Positions 1 to 12,586 of a stretch of DNA of 64,000 nt are shown piece by piece. Position 1 is the stretch's first letter; each line of letters starts with the position of its first letter. Below the pieces are notes generated by a model. It had not been told where the DNA came from and did no database searches. It was given only the letters and a program-made list of their open reading frames with translations. Source of the stretch: Mycteria americana (lineage: Eukaryota > Chordata > Aves > Ciconiiformes > Ciconiidae); NCBI RefSeq assembly GCF_035582795.1, contig NC_134373.1, forward strand, positions 12,670,001-12,734,000. The letters run 5' to 3'. Position numbers and translations under genes: made by a program.

Positions 1-1300
1 CATGCTAGGCCCCCCTTTGCCATCTGCAGAACTCCGGCTCGCACACACAGACCCTTCTCCTCCTCCAGGCACTAGTGCAAGCCATAGGAGGACTTCAGAT
101 CTATTTTCCGACAGAGAGCATTTGGGGGCTTGTCTTTTGCAATCAAAAGCCGCCTCCTGGCAGAAAAGAGAGCTTGGTTTAGACAGGAGAAAGAATATCT
201 GTTTAAAAAGACTTGGGTTTGTTTCATCTTGCTATAGCCCTCATCATCAATACACCTCTCAGGCTTCTCAAAACACAGCTCTGGGCCACCTTGAGACAAG
301 AAATAAGTACACCCTTGTTTTCACGCAGCTGTAACAAGCCCACAACAAACACATGCTAACACAGCAGCAATGCCCAGGAGCTCTGCAGACCTGCTGGCAG
401 AGAGCAGCAAGCCAGCTCTACCTCTACCAGGTCTCCCCATACTAGAAACTACCTTATTTAAAGGCCAAAAAAATTTTAACGTTAAAACACCCAGGTTTTG
501 TTGAGCTGCTTCTTGGTTTTGAGAGGAACTGGCAAAAAATAAACTTCTCTACAGTAGTTTGTTGAGGAATTTAAATTAGATCTGGCCCTTAGCCAAGCTC
601 AGCCATTAGAGAGCACTACACTTCCTCGTCCTTGTCTGTACGTGTTGGGGAGAGGAAAGCCAACAGGACGGGCACCGTGCGGAACTCCCTGAACCCGTGT
701 TCTCCTTGGGAGCCTCAAAAGGGTTCCCCCATCCCGGCAGAGCATCTGTCCCAGGCAAGTTAGTGCTAGATAGCTTGAAAATAAATAGAATAACACCTAC
801 ACCTGCTCTACCCAGCGCACAAAAGCTCTTTTCTGCTTCACTTGCCTGGAGCACCCAGACAGAAGAAGCAGGTTTGACTCTAGCAGAGAGCAAACCAGAC
901 AGTTTCTCTGGTTCGTACATGATTTCATCTCTTCTGCAGACTCACAGAAGAAAGGCTGTAAAGAGGCAGTACAAAAACCAGCTTGCATCTACTCCACACA
1001 GGACTCAAGCTTCTTCCTACATGCAACAAACCACTCCTATGTCCAAATCACTACCTCTATTTTTTCTGCAAAAGGACTCCTTTTCACATCACACATGTCT
1101 AATTCTATTAGCATACAGTTTCTCCTCTAATGTAGCACAGCCTTCCAGGTTCTCCAACCTCATCCAGAGCACAAAAAACCAAGACTTCTCCTTCTTTCCC
1201 AAAGGAGCACTACTGGGATCCAGAATATACAATGAATAAGTAAATAGAAAAACACAAACAAACAAACCAAACCGGAAAGAATTTCCAGACTAAGGCAAAA
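1..1300. other. Non-coding stretch, no gene recognised
   Basis: No recognised gene, RNA or transposon. The longest open frame here (697-1239, plus, 180 codons) opens with GTG rather than ATG and has no domain I know. A short CAAA-type simple repeat sits at 1254-1273. At the right edge, 1303-1309 reads as GAG|GTAAGA on the minus strand, a good splice donor, but no convincing matching acceptor was found to its right. Confidence 0.6.
1254..1273. repeat. (CAAA)n simple repeat
   Basis: Short imperfect tandem run of CAAA/ACAA units, seen directly. Confidence 0.7.
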
Positions 1301-2383
1301 GGTCTTACCTCAGGAAGAAAAATGGGCATTGCTGTGCTGTGCTCCAAACAGGCTGCTTCTCCCCTGCCTACCTCCCATCAGGCGCCAGCCAGCCAGCCCA
1401 TTAGCAGCCAATTTAAAAGTTCACAGGTGCTAAAATGATAAGTAGCAGAGTTATTCTGGGTATCTTGGTGTGGCAAAACCCTGCAGTGGGGGGAGGGTTC
1501 ACTTCAGGCAGAAGCGGTGAAATGCTTTAATCAAACTAAGTTTAACAAAAACCTTACTAGCTCAAAAATCTTTATTTTTCTTGTGCAAACTTTTAGAAAT
1601 TTGAAGCCACCGACGGTTTGTTTGCATTCTCCCTCTCAGCTGATTAGTAGATTCTGGGCATTTCTGTATTGACCTTCATTTTCCCTGAGTTGTTGTCTGG
1701 AACACACGCACCACCAGCCATGCAGCTTGGTACAATTGCATTCTGATCAAGCAGTTTGGTTTTTTTTTAATATATATTTCAAGTGCTGGTTATGCAGAGT
1801 GGGGTGGGGAGAACATTTACTTCTGTTGCAGGTTGAAACTTACCTCTGTTATGATTCCAGATGCTGCAAGTAAGTTATAGAATAACAGAGTATTTTCCAG
1901 TTTGATACAAAAAGCTAATAAAACATTAATTTCTATCTTAATCACATTTGCTTGGACAAAGCTACATTCTTGAACAAAAAGAGGGATTTTGCTTAAAAAG
2001 TTAATTCTACCTGCTTTGGTTTCCTAGGCTATTGCTGGGAATTTGGGCTGAAAAGATGTGGGAAGAAGATACTTTATGAAACAAAAAATGATAATGGGAA
2101 AATACACTGCTAGGTTACAAATGTAGGTGGTTTTGACAGCTGATGGTAATAAAGCCTTTCTCAGGACTTCTATTGCTTCGTTCTGGCTCCACAGGGCAGG
2201 ACAAGTGAAGGAAGAACAGTTGTGCACAAAGAGGCTTTTGGCCTTTAACCTCCACCCAGGAGGTGTTGGATTGTGCTAATGAAGGCTTCAGGCTAAGCTG
2301 TATCCCAGGGCTTCTTCGCAGGATAGGCTGGGAGGAATACTGATTCAGCAGGTCCAATTTTAGATGTGGCTTGCATTGTCATT

Positions 2384-2425
2384 TCCAGGCAAATCACTCA
2401 CCTCTTTGAGCTCAAATTCAGGCTG
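2384..2425 (+). repeat. MIR-like SINE fragment (weak)
   Basis: The words AAATCACTCACCTCTTTGAG resemble the MIR segment that reads roughly AAGTCACTTAACCTCTCTGAG. The match is short and degraded and was made from memory of the consensus. A further possible MIR-like piece (AATAATAATACCCTTAC) lies at about 2708-2726, too far away to belong to the same uninterrupted copy. Confidence 0.35.
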
Positions 2426-2911
2426 CGAATGTATTTTGTACCCATGACAAGAATATCTAGCAGCAGTTTTACTGGCCCTTACCTAGCTCTCAAAACGGAG
2501 TGGCAGGGTGACAGCCCCCAGCACATACTCCTCAGCGTCCTGGGAGCAGCTCAGAGGTGGAAGGAGAGACCTAACCCAGTGAGGTTCACCCAGCAACAGC
2601 CAGATTTCGTATGGGTTATTGCCTGTTCCATCTGCCCATAACATGAACTCTGGTTTAGTAGCTGCATAAGCCCAGACCCAAATGTTTTAGATCACCCGTA
2701 TGGAAATAGAATAATAATACCCTTACTTTGTACTTTTGCACTCACACAAGCATTTTTCACCAGAAGCTCTCAAAATCAGTGGGTCCCCTTATATCTATTC
2801 CATAGAAACAGTCCTGTTCTTATTACCCCAGAAACTGCATACACATGTGCTTCTTATGTAGCGCAGAAGAGTTTCAGCTACAGCGTTCACAGTCTAAATA
2901 CACAGATCAGA

Positions 2912-3034
2912 CAAACCAAGATACAGGAACAGAAAAGAAAGGTGAAACCTCTTGCCCAAGATCAATGATGATACAAAAACAGTTCCACTCTCACGCCCCA
3001 CTGCCCTTTGCTGGATCACACTATCTTGCGCTGC
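2912..3034 (-). repeat. MIR-like SINE fragment, reverse orientation
   Basis: The segment GAAACCTCTTGCCCAAGATC, followed by a CCACTCTCACGCC...GATCACACTATCTTGCGCTGC tail, looks like a decayed reverse-complement MIR (…AGTGACTTGCCCAAGGTCAC… followed by …ACCACTAGACCACGCTGCC). MIR elements are non-autonomous tRNA-derived SINEs that are inactive in birds. No alignment was possible here, so the boundaries are approximate. Confidence 0.45.
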
Positions 3035-3049
3035 TTTAATTGCTCCAGA

Positions 3050-5270
3050 CAGTTTTAATGAAGCCACATTGAACTGGAAGATGATGATTCTTTTGGGCCC
3101 TTCACATTAATCTTAGCAGGCCTGATGACCTCTTGAAATAGTTTTATTCCCTTCTTAGGTTTAAAACCAGCAGAAGTGGATCTTCAAAGGTGGAACCCAC
3201 CACTGGCAAGAAGGAGATATGGGTGTGTTTGCCATTAAAGGACTATTTTGACTCTTTCACACTGTTTTATAGCATTAGTAGACACAAAATTACTTGCTCC
3301 CTCAGACATCTGTACTCCTCTACCCCTTTTGTTTAGATCTTGGTGTCAACAGACTTGGGGTTCAGTCAAATTCTGAAATTGAGCAACACAGTTTCCCAGT
3401 GTGCTGCTTCCGTTCAGAGAAATAACTCATCACAGAGGGTAAAAATGCCAGAACCTCATTTTCCATATCATAGCATCATGCTTAGCCACAGAATACTCGC
3501 GAGATCTGAACTGAATTACATTATACCCTGTGTCCATTTTTATCAGATAGCAGTGTGGCATCCCCCTTGATGCTGGGTGGTTATTATTTGAATTTATACC
3601 AATGAGAAATAGTTTGAGAAGTATAATGGGAAACGATTCTTATAGCTCATCCGCTAAAAAAAAAAAAATTAGGATGCCTAAAAGTGCTTGAGAGTTTAGA
3701 CAATTTGAGCAACGTTGTCAAAAAAAGAGAAAATTACTGGTAATACCAAAAGTTTCCAACTTTTAGTTTCGAAGCAGCATTTTCCTTTGAGATAGACCTT
3801 TGAAAGTAACTAAAGAGGGGCAAATAGACAAAACGCAATAAAATCCTAGAACGGTGGGCATGGAAGACTTCTTGAACTGAATTATCTGAGCTTGATCTGA
3901 AGAACTGGAGTCCCAAAATAAAAAAAATCCACTATGAGCCTCCCAGGATAGTTAGCAGTCCACCCAGTACAACAGGCTTGTGGGGTCAGGCTCACATGCT
4001 GTTAAATCGCTCTCCATTGCACACAGAGGATGGGTGCCCCTTCTCCCCAGGGGCCACAGCTGCCCCGGCTCCCCACAGATGTGCTGGTGGCATAAAGCAG
4101 AAGGAACATTTGTCTTGAGGGAGAAGGCACCAGGGGAAGCCAGGAGAGCCCAACCTCAGAGAAAGGCAGTTTCTGCTGTGAGAAGAAACACACCTTTTTT
4201 CTTCGCCAGACTGATCCTTTCCTGAAATGGTTTGAGACCTTTTTATCTGCCTTTGTGGCAAAAGGACACAATGGCAGGTCTGAGAGGGAAACCTGAAAAG
4301 CTCTCAGATTCCTCAGTGCACTTGCCTCCCTGGCCCCTTGGGCCTTGCTCACAAACCCAGTTGAGCAAAGAGAGCACCTCGTGGGTGCTGTTGGGCTCTG
4401 GGCCAGATTGAGGCCAGATAAAGCAACTTGTCTTTCTGTCCAGGCACTTGAGCAGTGAGAAACAAATGTGAGTGGGAAACCAAATTTTCTCTGGTAAAAG
4501 ATTATAAAAACCCCTCCTCTAAATCAAAACAAGAACTGTTAGAAGATTACTCCCCCCCACCCTAGGAGGGGAAATATGGAAAAAAAGGCTAAAATAAATT
4601 TAATTTTAAGAGATCCCAAATGAATTTTTCAGTTTGTCACACAGGCTGCCAGTCACTCCAAGCTGACAGTGTCCCCAAGCCAGGGTGAACAGACTGCCGA
4701 GGGCCATGGGCAGAGGTAGGGAAAGAGCTCCTTGCAAACCTCATTCCCCAGCACCTTGCCAAAAAATGCATGGGTCTCAAGCGGAGGGCAGTCATGCAGG
4801 TTGCCAGGAACAGATTTGTCTACCAGTGTGGCTGGTTCCTTTCAAGAACTGGCAGAAATGATGAAGTCCCACAAACTGTTTCAGATCTGTGGAATCAGCC
4901 TTTACCAATGAAAAAGATGTTGTGCTGGGTAATTTTTCACCAGCTCTAGTTGCATGATACAGCTAATCAGATGGTGGGGTGGTCATTATTACCATGGGCA
5001 CTTACTTCTGCCATATCACACAGGAAACACAGTACAGACTAGTAGGACGAGCGCTGGAGACTTTGTCCCGCACGCTGTTATACACCTGGAGTGCTAACAC
5101 ATGAATACTTCAGTAGTGGGATAACACCAATTCCTGCAGAGAGAATGTGGGCAGAGATCCCACAAGTTGTGCCTAAAGAAGAGCTGATTAGGGATGCCAA
5201 GTTTTGTCCATGTGTAAATTTACAGTTGGTGGCATTTCCACTGTAAGTGCCATTGTCAAGATTTTAGGAT
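3050..5270. other. Non-coding stretch, no gene recognised
   Basis: Nothing recognised beyond an A13 tract at 3656-3668 and a moderately GC-rich patch at 3980-4350. Overlapping open frames of 81 to 116 codons occur on both strands of that patch, the usual signature of low stop-codon frequency rather than of coding. Confidence 0.6.
3656..3668. repeat. A13 tract
   Basis: Thirteen uninterrupted A residues. No retroposed gene body was recognised upstream of it. Confidence 0.8.
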
Positions 5271-5278
5271 TGGATTGC

Positions 5279-5378
5279 AAAAAAAAAAAAAGCATTTGAC
5301 TGAAACTTGCCATTCAACTTCTCATCATCAGAGTAAAATACCATACTGTACCAAGAATGAAAAGAGAGAGAGAGAGAG
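5279..5378. repeat. A13 tract and (AG)8 microsatellite
   Basis: A13 at 5279-5291 and a perfect (AG)8 run at 5363-5378, separated by about 70 bases of ordinary sequence. Confidence 0.8.
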
Positions 5379-5399
5379 AAAACAACAACATTTAGCAGG

Positions 5400-8300
5400 T
5401 TTTAAAATTATGCAGATATTTTTAATGGCTTTGGAGTATTCAGACACTCACTCATATGTCAGAAAACAGATTTGATTTATAGGAATGACATTTGGCAGAG
5501 CAATTAATCCATACTATGTTCTAATCATGTTTGGTACAAGGAGAGGAAAAAAAAAGTCAAACTTAGGTTTAAAGCTGCCTGTGCCAGGAATTATTTTCAA
5601 AGAAGGCTCAGAAGGGTTTTTAGTAAGCTCAAGGACAAAATCTGGTCTTTTATTCCTTCCCCACTCTACCACCCAACACGAGAATGAAGACTGCATCCCA
5701 TTTTCTAGTTGAAAATCAACAATTAAATCTTCTTGCCTCCACTGGAGATGAAATGGGAGTCTGGGCCTCTTCAGTTGCTAAGCAGATAAACACTCCTTCC
5801 CACATTATTCCTCAGCCCCAATGAGGTTGTCTAAAGGAAATCTTGGGAGGGAAACTACGGACAGTTCATCAAAAAAACTCAAGGTTTCATCAGGCAGAGC
5901 AGGGATTTGCCTTTGCATGAGTGCCCTTTGGTCTGATTTGTTTTTCCTGGAATTAAACTTTCATTGGTCTCCATTGTGTCCATCTCAGAAATGTTTCTTG
6001 AGACAGAAATGTTCAGCTCCCCACCTGGCACTGCTTAGATCTCCACTGCCAGAGCATTCACACCTGGCTATGGGGGCTCTCACGCCACAGAGAGCAGTGC
6101 TGCTGCTGCTGCTCAGGCACCTGCGGCAGCTTCCACCACAGCAAGCCCAGGCCCAAGGGGGACCCACTGTGCAGCTTCCCTCCTGGGTGCAGAGTGGGAC
6201 CTCCTTGTCTCAGGCCCTGGGACCCTGTGCCCTCAAAAGGGGTGTTCTGCTGAGACGTGACGAGCTCACCTGGGAGGGCACAGCCGGGTTGCTCAGGTGC
6301 CCAGCAGCTGTCCTCGCTCCTCTAGGTACACCTGTGGCTGCTGACACCTTCCTTGTGCTGTACCGTGCTGGTTTTGTATAAGCATGAGCCTCTGTTTCTT
6401 TTATTCCCATTTGAATCCCTGACATTGAATTCTGCAGAGACGAAAAACAACCCTGTGTTTCTCATCCAATGTGACAGACATGACCATTAAGAAAAGCTTC
6501 TCTGACAAATCCATTATAGAATACAAGAGCAAGCACTACATGGTAGTTTTCACTTACGGACTTTGTAGAAGCTGTGAGTTAGCTCACACAGTAACTGCAC
6601 CATGTCTAACACAGCACTAGTTCCAGTTTGCTGGGAGAAGTCTCTCTTAAAGCCTATTTTGTCTCAAATCTCTCAGAATTAAATCTGACAGCTGTTCCAC
6701 AACAGACCAATGTTAGATCTGTACTTGAGTTTGTACCATGGACCGCTCTCCACTAGTGGTCGGGCATTCACCAACAAATCAAAAAAATCTAACACTTAAT
6801 TTGATTTTCCTGTTGTTGGGGGTTTTTTAATTATAAATTTTAAAACCAGACCTCCTCCCTCCACTAACTCTATTAACTCCCCTTCACATCCCATCTCCAG
6901 AAACTCCTGCTTAATTTATTCACAGATGAAAACATATTCCTCTACACTCCTCCTAGGATAGCTTTAAAAATCCAAGGTTATACTTTAAGAGAAATAAATA
7001 ATTATTTTAGCAGATTGGTTTTAACACCTGCTATGAAGATTGCAAAACCATTCACATTCTACCTATAACTCAATTTTCTCACACTCATAACTCAGAAAAT
7101 ATTTGCCTCTGGGTTTAATAGCTTCCATATTCTTTTCTGTCTGAAGATGTATCGTTAAATATTATTACTACTGGAGGTATGTTTGGGCAATGTCTTTCAG
7201 CCGTATTTGAATTAAAGGGAGAGAGAAGAAAAATTCTGACCAGATGCACTATTTTTGGAAGATGAGTACAAAAAAACAGCGGGCCTGAGCTAGCTTCTAC
7301 TGAAAATTATACCTCTAGGAGAGAGTAAGGTAGGAGAGGAAAGTTCAAAGACATTGAGGAGCGACTTTTGGGTCTAGTGTAGGAGCCACGGACTCTTTCT
7401 CTTGCAGCCAAAGAAGGCCTCAGCCCTTTGCAGGTTTGTGCCAGCTCCATCACCCAGCTGTACTGGCCCAGCCGGCCAAAGAGTGCTTGGGGCAGTCTGC
7501 GCAGTGGGATTGTTGCTCTTTCAGGGAAAGGGGTATACCCCAGCATCCATCAAAAAACACAGTAAAATACCATACGGTAAAATATCGGCCTTAGGAACTA
7601 GAGGAAAAAAAATCACAGACAAAACCATTGATCTTGTGAGGTCATTCTTGCCACAAATACGACGGCACTCTGCGACGGTTCTTCCTTGCTGGCACATACA
7701 GATCTCTGCCACAAATGCTGCTTTTGCAGCGTGAGCTGGTGGGCTGGGTGAAGCCAAATGGAGGGGTACGAGGGGAACCTCTCCACCCTTTAAACTCAGT
7801 ACAGCCCTCCCTCTCAAAGGAGCTCTATGCACGCAAAACCTCCTACCTACGGGGACTCCCCTGGGTGTTAATAGGGAGTTTTTCTCAGACACACGCATAT
7901 GAACTTCCTCACTGCTGTACCTGAGCAACTTGTACATTTTGCTTTGATAAATCTACCCTCAAAACTCTCCTGTCCTGTATGGTGCCTGCTAGAGAAGGAA
8001 GAAGGGGTTGGGGCAGGTGCTGAGGCTTGCTCCTCAGGCCTCCCAGGCTCTGCCCTATGCCAGCTGGGGGCAAGAGCACCCATGCAAGCACCCCAAGGCT
8101 GCCACCCTGAGGTGACCAGCCAGCTGACCCAGCCTGGAGTGGGGCTGCTGACGCCATAGCACAGAGACCGATGGTTGCATCCCGTCTTTCTGTTACCTTA
8201 CTGTTGGAAAAATTCCTGCGTGCCCAGATGTTGCCCTCCAAGTGTCAAGGGCAGCCCTGCGCCCAGTTTGCCCCTTTCCCAGCAGCTGGCCTTTATTTAA

Positions 8301-8760
8301 GCACTGACTTTGATATCAGCGCGGTGCTGCGAGCCGCTCCACTTTTGCTACGTGAAGCCAGCTGGAGGATGGGTTACCCAAGGCACAATGACTTTTAGCG
8401 CAAATAGTCTGACACAAAAAAACCAACAAAATAAAATTATGAAATAACCACCAAACGTGGCATTTCAAGTCCCCTGCCTTTTCCAGGGGAGCATCTCAGG
8501 CTGTTACACTCCCACACAAGTTACTCAGATAAAATTGGAACAGATAAAGATCCCAAGCCAAGCAATATTTCATGTACAAGTATGAGGCTTGATCCAGTGC
8601 TCAGCTGAGTCAAGAGAAAGACACCTGCTTGCTTCCCTAGGCCATAGTAAGCATGCTTTTGCCAGAACATGGAGTCTGATTTACACATTTTCACATATAA
8701 CATGATATTTTGCTTGAAAACTTTCCATTATACCTGCCTGAAGCTTTATCTCCTAGATTT
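5400..8760. other. Non-coding stretch, no gene recognised
   Basis: A GC-rich patch at about 6040-6350 carries a (TGC)5 run at 6098-6112 and a 186-codon ATG frame (5821-6381) with no recognisable domain or homologue. Patches at 7380-7560 and 7980-8160 are also GC-rich with overlapping frames on both strands. 6750-6759 is the perfect palindrome CCACTAGTGG. AT-rich DNA at 6760-7300 holds nothing recognised. Confidence 0.6.
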
Positions 8761-8794
8761 ACTACTAATCAGTGTTTTTTCCCTGCACTGACAG

Positions 8795-8846
8795 AGACAG
8801 TCAGCGTCTGAGGAGTCATTATTTCTCATACAAGTACATAAAACTG
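8795..8846 (+). other. Exon-like segment (weak)
   Basis: A 52-base segment is bounded by an acceptor-like tract (GTGTTTTTTCCCTGCACTGACAG) and a CTG|GTAAGT donor. Two of its three frames are open. No protein family is recognised. Such pairs occur by chance several times in a window of this size, so this is listed only as a candidate. Confidence 0.12.
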
Positions 8847-8987
8847 GTAAGTGTTTCAGGTTTGATGTTACAACTGCTCACTGTCACCTTGGTATCTGCT
8901 GCTGCCAGTTATTCCTTCCACAAACTCTTTGTCAGAGTGCTTACAGTTTTGCTGGAAGACTTTCAAGTTCTCTTTGCAAGTTGAAAT

Positions 8988-9026
8988 CCACATCACACAC
9001 AGGCATACAGGCATGCACACACACTG
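8988..9026. repeat. CA-rich simple repeat
   Basis: Imperfect CA run interrupted by GGCATACAGGCATG. Confidence 0.6.
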
Positions 9027-9150
9027 CTTTAAATATCATAAACAAATGATACCACAAGCCTTTTCAAAGCATCTTAAAGAGCTCTTCTCTTTCATAGGAT
9101 AATGTATATGGATTTTTCTGAGGATGCCTTACGCACTGTTTTTGGTTGCC

Positions 9151-9169
9151 TTTTTTTTTTTTTTTTTTT
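9151..9169. repeat. T19 tract
   Basis: Nineteen uninterrupted T residues. On the minus strand this reads as a poly(A) run, but no retrocopy body was recognised beside it. Confidence 0.85.
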
Positions 9170-9327
9170 AAATAATAGGAAATAGGTGTTTCCTCAGTGC
9201 CTGAATTTTGAAATCTGGAGTGTGGGTTCTTCAGTAGATGTGGCAGCATGTGGGTATTCTCTCCTGTTTTTAGAACTCAAGTTGCTATAACAACCCACGG
9301 CATCTGTTCAACCCACTACCTAAGCAG

Positions 9328-9362
9328 CCTTTTTTTTTTTCTTTTTTTCTTTCTTTCCTTTT
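9328..9362. repeat. Pyrimidine (T/C) tract
   Basis: A 35-base almost pure T/C tract (T10, C, T7, then CTTTCTTTCC). Confidence 0.8.
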
Positions 9363-9785
9363 GGGTCTCCTATTCTTCTGAAGTCAAGTGCTTTGCTTTG
9401 ATTTTTATTTAAGGAGCTAGCTTATGCTCTGATGTCTATATGCAGAATGAGCTTAAAGAAGACAAAATCTGTGCTGAAAAGATCACAACTTTTGGAGAAT
9501 ATCTGGCTGAGTGGGACGAGTTCAGGGCTGGGCCCTGTTCCTGTTGAAGTGAAGATTCAGCGGTTCCTGCTGTGAGCCTGAAATTCACTGCCATGGTTCG
9601 TGAACGTGGGGGTTTGACAGACAAGCGATGGACACTACCAGGGAGCCACTGACAGAACAAGAGCCAACAGATGGACAACCTGTATAACTGGCTCTGTATA
9701 GTTATTATGTTTCCTTCTTATCAACTGCTTTCTTCTCTTCTGGAGAAAATTTTGATTTTTATTGAAATGGATTTTTTCCAGATTT

Positions 9786-9811
9786 GGGGCGGGGGGGGGG
9801 GGGGGGGGGGG
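9786..9811 (+). repeat. G21 homopolymer tract
   Basis: GGGGC followed by 21 uninterrupted G residues at 9791-9811. The tract could fold as a G-quadruplex. Its exact length is the least reliable base call in the window, because long G runs are unstable and hard to sequence. The overlapping glycine-rich open frames across it are artefacts. Confidence 0.85.
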
Positions 9812-9829
9812 AGGGCAGGGAATAAAAGA

Positions 9830-11035
9830 GACAGAAATTTTTTCATTCATACCAGAGCAGCACTGCCACATAGGCACTGGGGTTTGGATATCCCACACTC
9901 CTCCATGGATTAGCTGCCCAGGTTTCATGCTTCATCATACAGCACTGCCTGTGAAAAAGAGGAGCTTGCCACTGCTAGAGTCCCTGGCTGCAGTGCATCA
10001 GGAAAGGTGTAAACCAACTACCCAGTCATACGCACAGAAGAGAACGGGAACATAGCTACGGTTCCCATGAAGTAGGCAGGACACTGGCTTCAGTAGGAAT
10101 ATTTCTGTTTTAGGATGAAACGTTTTATCTGTGAGTTTTTAAAAATACTTAGGATTTTCTATCCATATAAATCACTTTTAATAAAACCGCAGGTTTCCAC
10201 CAAAAAAAAGCTTTTCACAAAAGCATTTGCATTTTCTTATCCGCCCAGCTCCAAAATGCTGCTACTGTCAAGCAGCAGATAGCAGCGCTGGGCATACGCA
10301 GGTCTGTCCAGCCCCCATAGTAATGGCTTGTCAGAAACTGGGAAAGGAGATGACATTTCTTAGGGGCCTCAGTCCAAGCATGTTGAGTGTCTCAGAAGCG
10401 ATGGAGCAATGTTCACAATAATCTGCAGAGCAACCAACTCTCCCATATGTAATTCTGCACACAGATAACTTGTAAATGAACTGAGGTATAATCTGCCCTG
10501 TCCTGACCCAAACACACCTCTGAATTCATGTCTCCAAACCAAGGCACTGCTGAGGGATGTGCTCAGAGCTATAGACAAGGAGACAAGGCTCGTTGTGGGT
10601 AGGACTTGCAGGCTTTTGGCTGCCACATGAGCTCTGCAGGAAGGTGGCACTGGGAAGCCAAGCACCTTGATATCTCATGCAGCTGCCCCTGCCTGCGAGG
10701 AAGCTCTCCAGCAAAGAGAGCGCATACAGCTAGCGAGAGGCCTGGTGTGCTAGAGCGATGTATCATGTCACTTCAGCCTTGGACACTCCCCATCCCTTGT
10801 ACACCAGATATTGAAGGCAAGAGTTCACAGGGACTAGCAGGCTCAGCAGCAAGCAGGGCTGAGCCACGCAGGTGGGAGACAGTGCCTCTCGGATCAGAAG
10901 GAGCAGTCCTAGGGGACAGGAGATGGCTCAGAGCCATCCCAGGGACTGGGAGCATGGAAAGCCTCCAGAGAGATACAGAGCAATATCTGTACCTACTAAG
11001 GAGAGCCAGACACAGGCAAGTTGTCCTTCACCTCA
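9830..11035. other. Non-coding stretch, no gene recognised
   Basis: 10600-11000 is GC-richer, with a 144-codon plus frame ending at 11040 and overlapping minus frames. No domain is recognised in any of them. Confidence 0.6.
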
Positions 11036-11039
11036 CATA

Positions 11040-11121
11040 AGGACTTTCAGGGCTAACCGTAAGTAATCCAGTGCCATGAAAGGACTTTCAGGGCTAACCG
11101 TAAGTAATCCAGTGCCATGAA
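11040..11121. repeat. Perfect 41-bp tandem duplication
   Basis: The 41-base unit at 11040-11080 is repeated without change at 11081-11121. It begins AGGACTTTCAGGG and contains GTAAGTAA, a sequence that matches the core of a splice donor. Zero differences between copies implies a recent event or an assembly artefact. Confidence 0.95.
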
Positions 11122-11124
11122 AGC

Positions 11125-12580
11125 TCCCACGAGGGGCAAGCAACCTGGTTTCCCATTTGTCTCAGGAAGCACGAGATAATTTTCTCTGAAATCACACCTT
11201 TCTCCTTCAAAGCTTCTGTGTATATTTGGTAACTTTTACATATGTCATTTCTGTATGACAGCCACAGCTCCCACCTGGAGTTTTGCAACATTGTCCACAT
11301 GTTACCTTTCCTGCAGGATATAAATGTGTTACTGATACTATTTTTGCACTAGAGAGAGAGAAAATGAGAGGAAAAGAAAGCAGGAAGAATGAAGTTGCAT
11401 GCCAACTGCCAAACTGGGGCTCACCTTGTGCTGTGGAAAAGATAACACAGAAGAGCCACCTTTCCCCTTTACCTTGCAAATGCACAGAGACAGGGTCTGT
11501 CTCTCTGGGCACAGGGACGAATACCATCCTGAGCTGCCAGCAATCCTGTTTGAGGAGACAGGTCTGAACTGCCCCGCCTCACCCCCAGCAGGTAGTGCTG
11601 GCCTTTGAGGCTCAGCAGCTACAGTGCAGTGACACTCGGGCTGTGCCAAGGAATGTGGTGGATCTCAAAGCAGGGCAGGAGAAACGAGGACCAGGCCACC
11701 TTGCCATCAAAGAACTAGCCACATTCAGCCTCTTCACCGCTTATGCTGCTCTGGTCCCCCTGTGCTCTGCCACGAGAGAGAGAGAGAGAGAGGTAGACAG
11801 ACAGACTGCATTTCCTCCATTTCCTTGGGAGAAATTATGTGGGTTGTTTTTATTTTCTCCCCAAACACTTTCTGATGAGAGCTGTCAACACAGCTGTTCC
11901 TCAGATGGCCTCCAGTTCCCCAGGCCAAGAGCCCTGCAAGAGGAGGCTTCACCGTGGAGCTCGGCCAGCCCAGGGAGAGGTGCCCTGTGAGGCTGAGGGC
12001 ACTGCCACATGGGAGCATGAAAACCAGTGCGGGACAGGCAGCAGCACTGAGGATGGACCTTCATTCATCAACAGTTGTCAACAGCCTTGGCACTAGCAGT
12101 GTTTCTTTCCCATAGTCTGAAGGCAAAAAACATGTGGGCATCCTCACTGTGATTCCAGAAGGATCCCTGTAGGAGTGGCTGGAAAGAAGTGGAGAAGCAC
12201 AGAAGCAATTGTAGCTATTGTAAAGATCATGTAACCCAAAGTAAAAGTGGGAAGGATGATCCCAGGGAATATTTCAGTGTTTGGGCAGGAGCCACATTTA
12301 ACAACCTACACAGTGTGCCAGCTCCAGATCAAGAGCCAAAGAGTGACTGCAGATGGATTTATCCTGCAAATACTTCCTAGTGACACCAGGTATCACAGTG
12401 CAGAACATGAGTCCTCACCTTTGGAGACAGCCATGCACAAGTATTCCTGAGTAGAACAACAAAACTGGGCTAAGAATTGAAACCATTTCCAACATGCATA
12501 TGTTTGGTTCTACTCTATAGGATGATGACTCACTCCCTTTTAATCTCCTTCAGTCTTACCCTGGGTTGCGGTAAATCAGC
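11125..12580. other. Non-coding stretch with a GA microsatellite
   Basis: A (GA)9G run lies at 11774-11792, followed by a short (GACA) run. Open frames of 94 to 131 codons between 11280 and 12100 overlap on both strands and show no domain. Confidence 0.6.
11774..11792. repeat. (GA)9 microsatellite
   Basis: Perfect GA dinucleotide run of 19 bases. Confidence 0.85.
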
Positions 12581-12586
12581 ATAGGT

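Noticed and set aside
697-1239. 180-codon frame
   Set aside because: It opens with GTG, and no homologue is recognised.
1303-1425. Possible minus-strand first exon (ATTGG word, ATG, seven codons, GAG|GTAAGA)
   Set aside because: No CpG enrichment and no downstream exon on that strand. The elements are individually common.
2483-2539. 57-base minus-strand exon-like segment with a good acceptor and a TAG|GTAAGG donor
   Set aside because: One open frame ends in a stop that straddles the donor. It sits among MIR-like fragments and is within the number expected by chance.
5821-6381. 186-codon ATG frame
   Set aside because: No domain, low-complexity CTG/CAG-rich middle, and no promoter or splice context.
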